In this document: one piece after another, positions 59,467-64,000 of the stretch | Numbering within the stretch: the first letter of the stretch is position 1 | How the letters are laid out: every line of letters begins with the position of its first letter | Source: Ustulina deusta | Taxonomy: Eukaryota; Ascomycota; Sordariomycetes; Xylariales; Xylariaceae | Reading direction: 5' to 3' | Assembly (NCBI GenBank): GCA_023159155.1 | Contig: JAJNNX010000043.1 | Span: 124,001-188,000, forward strand | Length of the DNA: 64,000 bases | Translations under genes and position numbers: made by a program | The notes under the pieces: model-generated | What the model was told of the DNA's origin: nothing | What the model saw: the letters and a program-made list of their open reading frames with translations, nothing else | The model's database searches: none

Positions 59467-60928
59467 TTTCCACGATCCAGGGGCGGAAAGGGGACGACGG
59501 ACCGACAGGCACGGCTGGTATCCGCACGAAGCGGGCCGAGGGACCAAGGCGCATCAAAGCTACGAAGGATGACAACGGCTCGATTTGGCGGGCTCACATT
59601 GGTTTCGGCTTGCAGTCGGACTTTGGGGACTTTGGGGCCTGGGGACCTGGGGCCTGGGACGCGGAGGAGGAATGAAGTCGAGTTTCGGTTGTGGACGGGA
59701 ACAAACAAGAACAAGCGTGATTGGACTCGCACACTAGGCAGGTGAGTGAGTAGGCAGATAGTGTAGAAGGTGAAATTAGTTGGACTGCGGCTGCGTGCTG
59801 GCATGCGCAGCGGGTCACCTCGAATTACGATACGAACCTAGTGCAGAGCTGATGGCATATCGTGTGGGCTTCCCAGGTTACCTAAGATAACGAGTCCCGT
59901 TCTGACGTTCTGATCATGGCCATGTGGGTTAGCGCAATGTGCTGTGCCCCTTGGTGCCCTTTCCAGCGGTGACGAGATACCTACACGACGGTCGCTGGCA
60001 GATGGATAAAACGGGTGCGGCGACGACAGAACAGATGTGCATGCAATCGACGTCGGACAGGATAACAGTCTGCTTCGTTTATTCGCTGTTTCATCCATTG
60101 GCGTACAGAGTGCATGTTCCGATTCCCGAACGAGGATTCCTGGCACGGGACGAGTGCGTGTCATATTCGACAATTTCTTGGCTTCTGTAGGTGGGCTGAC
60201 GGTGGAACTCCCTGGCTCCTGGTGTATCGACGCCACTGACTGAAGTAGGTAACACTGACTGGGTACACTATGTATACGCATACCTACCTACTTCTAGGTA
60301 AGCACTGATTACCTAGTACTGACTACGTAGGTAAGTACTTATAGGTAGCGTCGGCCGCTAACGCGCTGAAACAAGGTGTCAGATTAGCAGACCATGAGCC
60401 AATCGACACCCGCGAAATTGGCCCTGTCACACAGCTGTCGGGCACACTGCTGGCTTTAGATAGTACCTTATACGCATATGTCTGCGCCAAGGTCTTCAAG
60501 TGCCGGCTGTTACACAGCTACAGCCGCTGTGTCCATGTCCTTACGTTGCAGAGATACATGTACGACAGTGTGACATTGAAAATGAAACTGCAAGTATCTG
60601 AACAACGATGCATTGATTGTACATTTCCAATGTTACGGGTATTAACACTGACGATTCAAACATCCCGAGATGGGTCAAACCTCCGAGTATATAGGTCCAC
60701 ACATATGCATTCATACATGAAAAACCAGCACGAAAAAGAGCATGCTTCCATATAATGCGTAGTTTACCCCTGCCTCATCGTACAGCCAAATGTATTTTGT
60801 TTAGTTCATCGAGAGGTCGAGCCCAGCCAAATTGACATCATTCCCATTTATCCCAAAGAATTGAAACCTGTATACGAAGCGTTTTTGTCAGTCCTGTTCT
60901 CCAATACGTGCGAGCCATGGTCTTCGTC
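59467..60928. other. intergenic region between regulator and LysM genes
   Basis: It is the 5' flank of the LysM gene and the 3' flank of the regulator, both on the minus strand. A dense cluster of TAGGTA/TACCTA words lies at 60243-60348. The plus-strand frame 59341-59745 overlaps the LysM start and is antisense. No gene is recognised. Confidence 0.6.
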
Positions 60929-63900
60929 TTACCAGTCTTCTACATTTAATGTAGCCGGCACCGGCTGGCCCTGACCGGATCCAGTACTCCAGCTGTCACT
61001 GGGGCTGTGACCCTCCTGCATGGCATTCACATCACCGCCTGGCCATAATGTCGATGACTGGCCCTGGAATCCGCCAACCCCTGGTTGTAAGAAAGTGTTA
61101 GCCTGCAGCGGACTTCCGCCGGTCGTTCTTTGCGTTCCTAGTCCATGGAAATGGTTTTGCTGGCCCGGCGCCGGAGACAACATACCCTGCATCTGCGATA
61201 TGACATTTGGGTCTATATTCTGTTGGTTCTGCGGAGGTGACGTCTGGGGCAGCGGAACAACGGAGCTTTCGGGGAATAACTGATCGGTGTGGAAGTTTTC
61301 CCAGAGGGATTGCGACAAATTTGGCGAGGTCCGTGTGACGAGGTATAGATCGGGCGGCGTGCTGGGGACCGAGAATGAAGGGTTGAACGGTGTCGCCGGT
61401 CTTGTCTGAGGCCTACTATTAGTTCCTCCCATGAAGGTATCACCCGACTTTGCGTTAGGCGAGGTAAGTGGAGGGCCCATGGTCGCCTGATTAGACGCCG
61501 CCTCGTTTCGTGGTGTTTGCGGTCGTGATCGTTCGTATGATTCCTGATGTATAGGTGTGGTCACGCTGAAGTCAATGGCCATTTCATCGTATTTCCGTTT
61601 TGCTGCTTCTTGTTGCCGCTGATGCTGATCTAGCTGTGTAAAACTTTGCTGAGCTTTTCTATGGCGCTTACCAGCTGCTTTCTGAAGTCTCTCTTCGAAT
61701 GATTTATTGCCCAGAATGGACTCAAACAAGGTGTATACCATCTTGCCCACAAGCCATACCTTGGAAACCTCTTTCAGAGCATCCATACATGTTCGAATCC
61801 GGTCATGCGTGACTCTTTGGATGGACAGCACCGGTGAGCGCATCTGATACACGTGCATGATGAGAGCCGAGAACAAGCTGTAAACGACAAATGCAGGACA
61901 GTAGCGTAACTCATCGTGGGCCGATAGATTTTCAATGATAGACGTGATCATTCCCGCAGCCTGGAAGGCGATAGTACGTGACGGATACGCGGTTTCGTCG
62001 GGGAACCTAGGTTGGCTATGATTGCCCGTATTCGGAGGCATGTGTGCCCGGTGAAGCAAACATAGCGTCGTATAGTAGTTGGAGTGTAGGAGTGCACTCC
62101 AAAAATGATGTCGTGGCATCTCCCAGTACACTATCTTCGGGCAGTTTTGTAGCCAGTCAGCCAGAGCCATGTCACTATGGGTGAGATCAATAGCATTCTG
62201 ACGCCGACCACGAGATGCCACCGAGTATTGTTGCGAGAGGACCAACCCCATAATCTCGCATAATTTGACGTATTGTAAGAAGAATTGTACGTGAATGGGG
62301 TCTGGCGGAAACCCCATCGCATTATCGGGCTCGTCCTCAATAAAATCGTCCTCGGTCAGCATTTCAACGTCGCAGTCCTCTAGGTTGATGTTGCATGGAC
62401 GTCCTAGCGCCACAGCAACGGATCGATCCCGGGTGAACAAGGTCCACCAGATGCGTTTCCATAGCCTCTTGTCCGCGTTACTAAGCTGGGAGCCTTCTAC
62501 GCTCCTGTGCATGCCAGAACCCTGAGCAACAATGATAGCAACACGACTCCAGTAAAACACATTTTTAGTAACATCTTCAGGTCCTTCCCAGTACCAGCCC
62601 ATAAGCAACAATGACTGGACAATAGTCACTCGATCATCCTCGTAGTTAGCATCGTAAAGGGCTTTAGCTCTCTTATAAAAGGTTAATGCAGCAGGTGTAG
62701 TTGAGCCGTTGGCGTCCATAAGCTGTTGGTTTTGGCAAACGCGGGACCCAGCAAGCAAAACAGCTTGGAGTAATAATAGCGACGGGGGGTTCTTGGGATC
62801 TCGATATTGCCTCATGAAGCGTGTCCTGTTAAGAACAGGTACAATGGGGTGCACCCATTTGAAATAAGCCTCAATGAGCTCATCGCATAGCTGTCGAGGG
62901 GGGAGCAGAAATGCACCACGTTGGTGGAGGATGTCGATTTCGATATTGTCGAGTTCTGTTAACCTTGCTCTGGATCCACGGACATTTTCAGGTAATGGAT
63001 AGTGAACCACATCCGAGGCGCCCTGACGGTCGTGGACCAACAAGGTAAGATTAGAGGATTCGCCTAGGAAAGCGACGCGCCCAGCTTCGGTGATGGGTGC
63101 TCTCGTGAACTTGGGCTTCATGACTAGATTGACATATGTATCATTGTCGACCTCCTCTTTCCTCGCTTGCGCCTCGGTCAAGGTGGTAGGCGGCACACCT
63201 TCGGATGTATGGTATACGGCAGGTGGCCTCGCTGGGAATGTGGTTGAGGAGCCAGCCATGGGCTGGGGGGAGTGGCTCTCGCCGGCATCTCCACGCTCAC
63301 TGTGCCGCAAGGTTAGCCGCGGAAGGTAACATAGATTAAGCTCGGATGTATGCAGACCTGTCGGAGTCCTTGGTTGCGTTTGCTTGTGTCTTCTTCCTTT
63401 TGGGTTGGGGGATCTTGCATTCAATTTGGAAGGCGACGCAGTTGGTGCAAGGAATGCCCAGGCTCGCGGCGTCGCATCGGACCTGGTCTCTGGTGAACAA
63501 CTATACTCATATTGCCGTGCCGACGAGAGTGAGACATGTGCAAGACATGTTGTCTGCGGTGGTTCACGGCCTGGGGTGGCGAGGGAATGGAGAAACAATC
63601 CCGTACCTTTCTGGCATGGCATGTCTGTGGATGGGGAATGATTAGTCGAGAGCTCGGCCAAAGTGGTATTGTTTTCGAGATGCCTCGGCACAATGGGAAC
63701 ATCCCACTTGCGCCCCAGATGGAGCGGTGCTACTGATAAATAGCAGATAGTCCCGAGGATAGTGCCGAAGTCGACTACAAAAACGTATGACAGAGCATAC
63801 TCACCTCGCAAGCTCTCGAAGCACGCTGCCTGGATGAGGTGTCCCATGGTTAGCCAACAGATCGCGCGATGCAAAACATTACGCAAAAGCGGGCACACCT

Positions 63901-64000
63901 TCGGAAGCTCAGCTGTCCCTGGGCATTCTGCGCGGCGGTCAGTGAGCCAGGCGCACCGCCAAATGTTCCGCCGGGGGGAGTCGAGGACTGCGCTGGAGAA
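60929..64000 (-). CDS. farA: FarA/CTF1-alpha-like Zn2Cys6 transcription factor (5' end outside the window)
   Basis: Five exons are visible: 64000-63899 (continuing beyond the window), 63829-63805 (25 nt), 63624-63607 (18 nt), 63482-63358 and 63299-60929. All junctions keep phase. Together they encode RRQRASRACETCHARKVRC and PCTNCVAFQIEC, a complete Zn2Cys6 cluster with spacing C-x2-C-x6-C-x8-C-x2-C-x6-C, followed by the basic PKRKK. The large last exon (790 codons including stop) carries VAFLGESSNLTLLVHDR, the fungal transcription-factor middle domain (LLMGWYWEGPEDVTKNVFYW, WKRIWWTLFTRDRSVAVALG) and a Gln/Pro-rich C-terminus. The sequence resembles the FarA/CTF1-alpha group, which activates fatty-acid utilisation and cutinase genes. 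FarB/CTF1-beta has a different cluster as I recall it. The long open frame running up to 63898 reads through introns and has a false N-terminus. Confidence 0.88.
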   Translation of the reverse strand, partial: FSSAVLDSPRRNIWRCAWLTDRRAECPGTAELPKVCPLLRNVLHRAICWLTMGHLIQAACFESLRGEYALSYVFVVDFGTILGTICYLSVAPLHLGRKWDVPIVPRHLENNTTLAELSTNHSPSTDMPCQKGTGLFLHSLATPGREPPQTTCLAHVSLSSARQYEYSCSPETRSDATPRAWAFLAPTASPSKLNARSPNPKGRRHKQTQPRTPTGLHTSELNLCYLPRLTLRHSERGDAGESHSPQPMAGSSTTFPARPPAVYHTSEGVPPTTLTEAQARKEEVDNDTYVNLVMKPKFTRAPITEAGRVAFLGESSNLTLLVHDRQGASDVVHYPLPENVRGSRARLTELDNIEIDILHQRGAFLLPPRQLCDELIEAYFKWVHPIVPVLNRTRFMRQYRDPKNPPSLLLLQAVLLAGSRVCQNQQLMDANGSTTPAALTFYKRAKALYDANYEDDRVTIVQSLLLMGWYWEGPEDVTKNVFYWSRVAIIVAQGSGMHRSVEGSQLSNADKRLWKRIWWTLFTRDRSVAVALGRPCNINLEDCDVEMLTEDDFIEDEPDNAMGFPPDPIHVQFFLQYVKLCEIMGLVLSQQYSVASRGRRQNAIDLTHSDMALADWLQNCPKIVYWEMPRHHFWSALLHSNYYTTLCLLHRAHMPPNTGNHSQPRFPDETAYPSRTIAFQAAGMITSIIENLSAHDELRYCPAFVVYSLFSALIMHVYQMRSPVLSIQRVTHDRIRTCMDALKEVSKVWLVGKMVYTLFESILGNKSFEERLQKAAGKRHRKAQQSFTQLDQHQRQQEAAKRKYDEMAIDFSVTTPIHQESYERSRPQTPRNEAASNQATMGPPLTSPNAKSGDTFMGGTNSRPQTRPATPFNPSFSVPSTPPDLYLVTRTSPNLSQSLWENFHTDQLFPESSVVPLPQTSPPQNQQNIDPNVISQMQGMLSPAPGQQNHFHGLGTQRTTGGSPLQANTFLQPGVGGFQGQSSTLWPGGDVNAMQEGHSPSDSWSTGSGQGQPVPATLNVEDW

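Noticed and set aside
63300..63898. Upstream part of the long minus-strand frame as the N-terminus of the regulator
   Set aside because: It reads through four introns. The spliced frames give a complete Zn2Cys6 cluster with correct spacing, which the unspliced frame lacks.
1..64000. tRNA, rRNA, snRNA and CRISPR features
   Set aside because: I looked for A/B-box pairs, rRNA-like blocks and regularly spaced repeats and saw none that held up. Small RNAs could be missed without a covariance search.

Overview
The window is nuclear DNA from a filamentous ascomycete (Pezizomycotina; probably a sordariomycete, possibly Hypocreales). This is inferred from short GT-AG introns of mostly 50-120 nt, very short first exons, a FarA/CTF1-alpha-type Zn2Cys6 regulator, a fungal NLR-like gene, and repeat relics with transition-type decay. 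I see no prokaryotic feature, tRNA, rRNA or CRISPR array.

The layout is two-part. Positions 1 to about 36 kb are gene-poor. The only intact gene recognised there is a 2,049-residue NLR-like gene (10678-17003, minus), built as alpha/beta-hydrolase, degenerate NACHT-like NTPase, ankyrin array, acidic 13-residue tandem repeats and a helical tail. It is flanked by AT-rich sequence (8.0-10.7 kb) and by a long stretch (17-34 kb) holding decayed genes: a methyltransferase relic (18800-19291) and a multi-membrane-segment pseudogene with in-frame stops (21587-23574).

From 36 kb onward the window is ordinary, compact and mostly housekeeping: a RING-finger protein (36001-38395, plus), an atypical protein kinase with a mitochondrial-type N-terminus (40858-42198, plus), UTP12/DIP2 of the small-subunit processome (43967-46939, minus) divergent from ARPC2 of the Arp2/3 complex (47368-48612, plus), a PflX-type radical SAM protein (49927-51386, minus) divergent from a beta-hydroxyacid dehydrogenase (52234-53338, plus), V-ATPase subunit e (53787-54338, plus), the lipid-homeostasis protein ARV1 (55181-56521, minus), a cytosolic LysM protein (57532-59466, minus), and a FarA/CTF1-alpha-like regulator whose 5' end lies beyond position 64000.

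I built the exon models by reading splice sites and checking that phase is kept across every junction. None is supported by transcripts. The housekeeping genes do not form a pathway; their order looks like normal fungal chromosome context. The most unusual objects are the NLR-like gene with both nucleotide-binding motifs degraded, the micro-exon structure of the Zn cluster in the regulator, and the decayed gene with tryptophan-to-stop changes next to repeats that differ by C-to-T.
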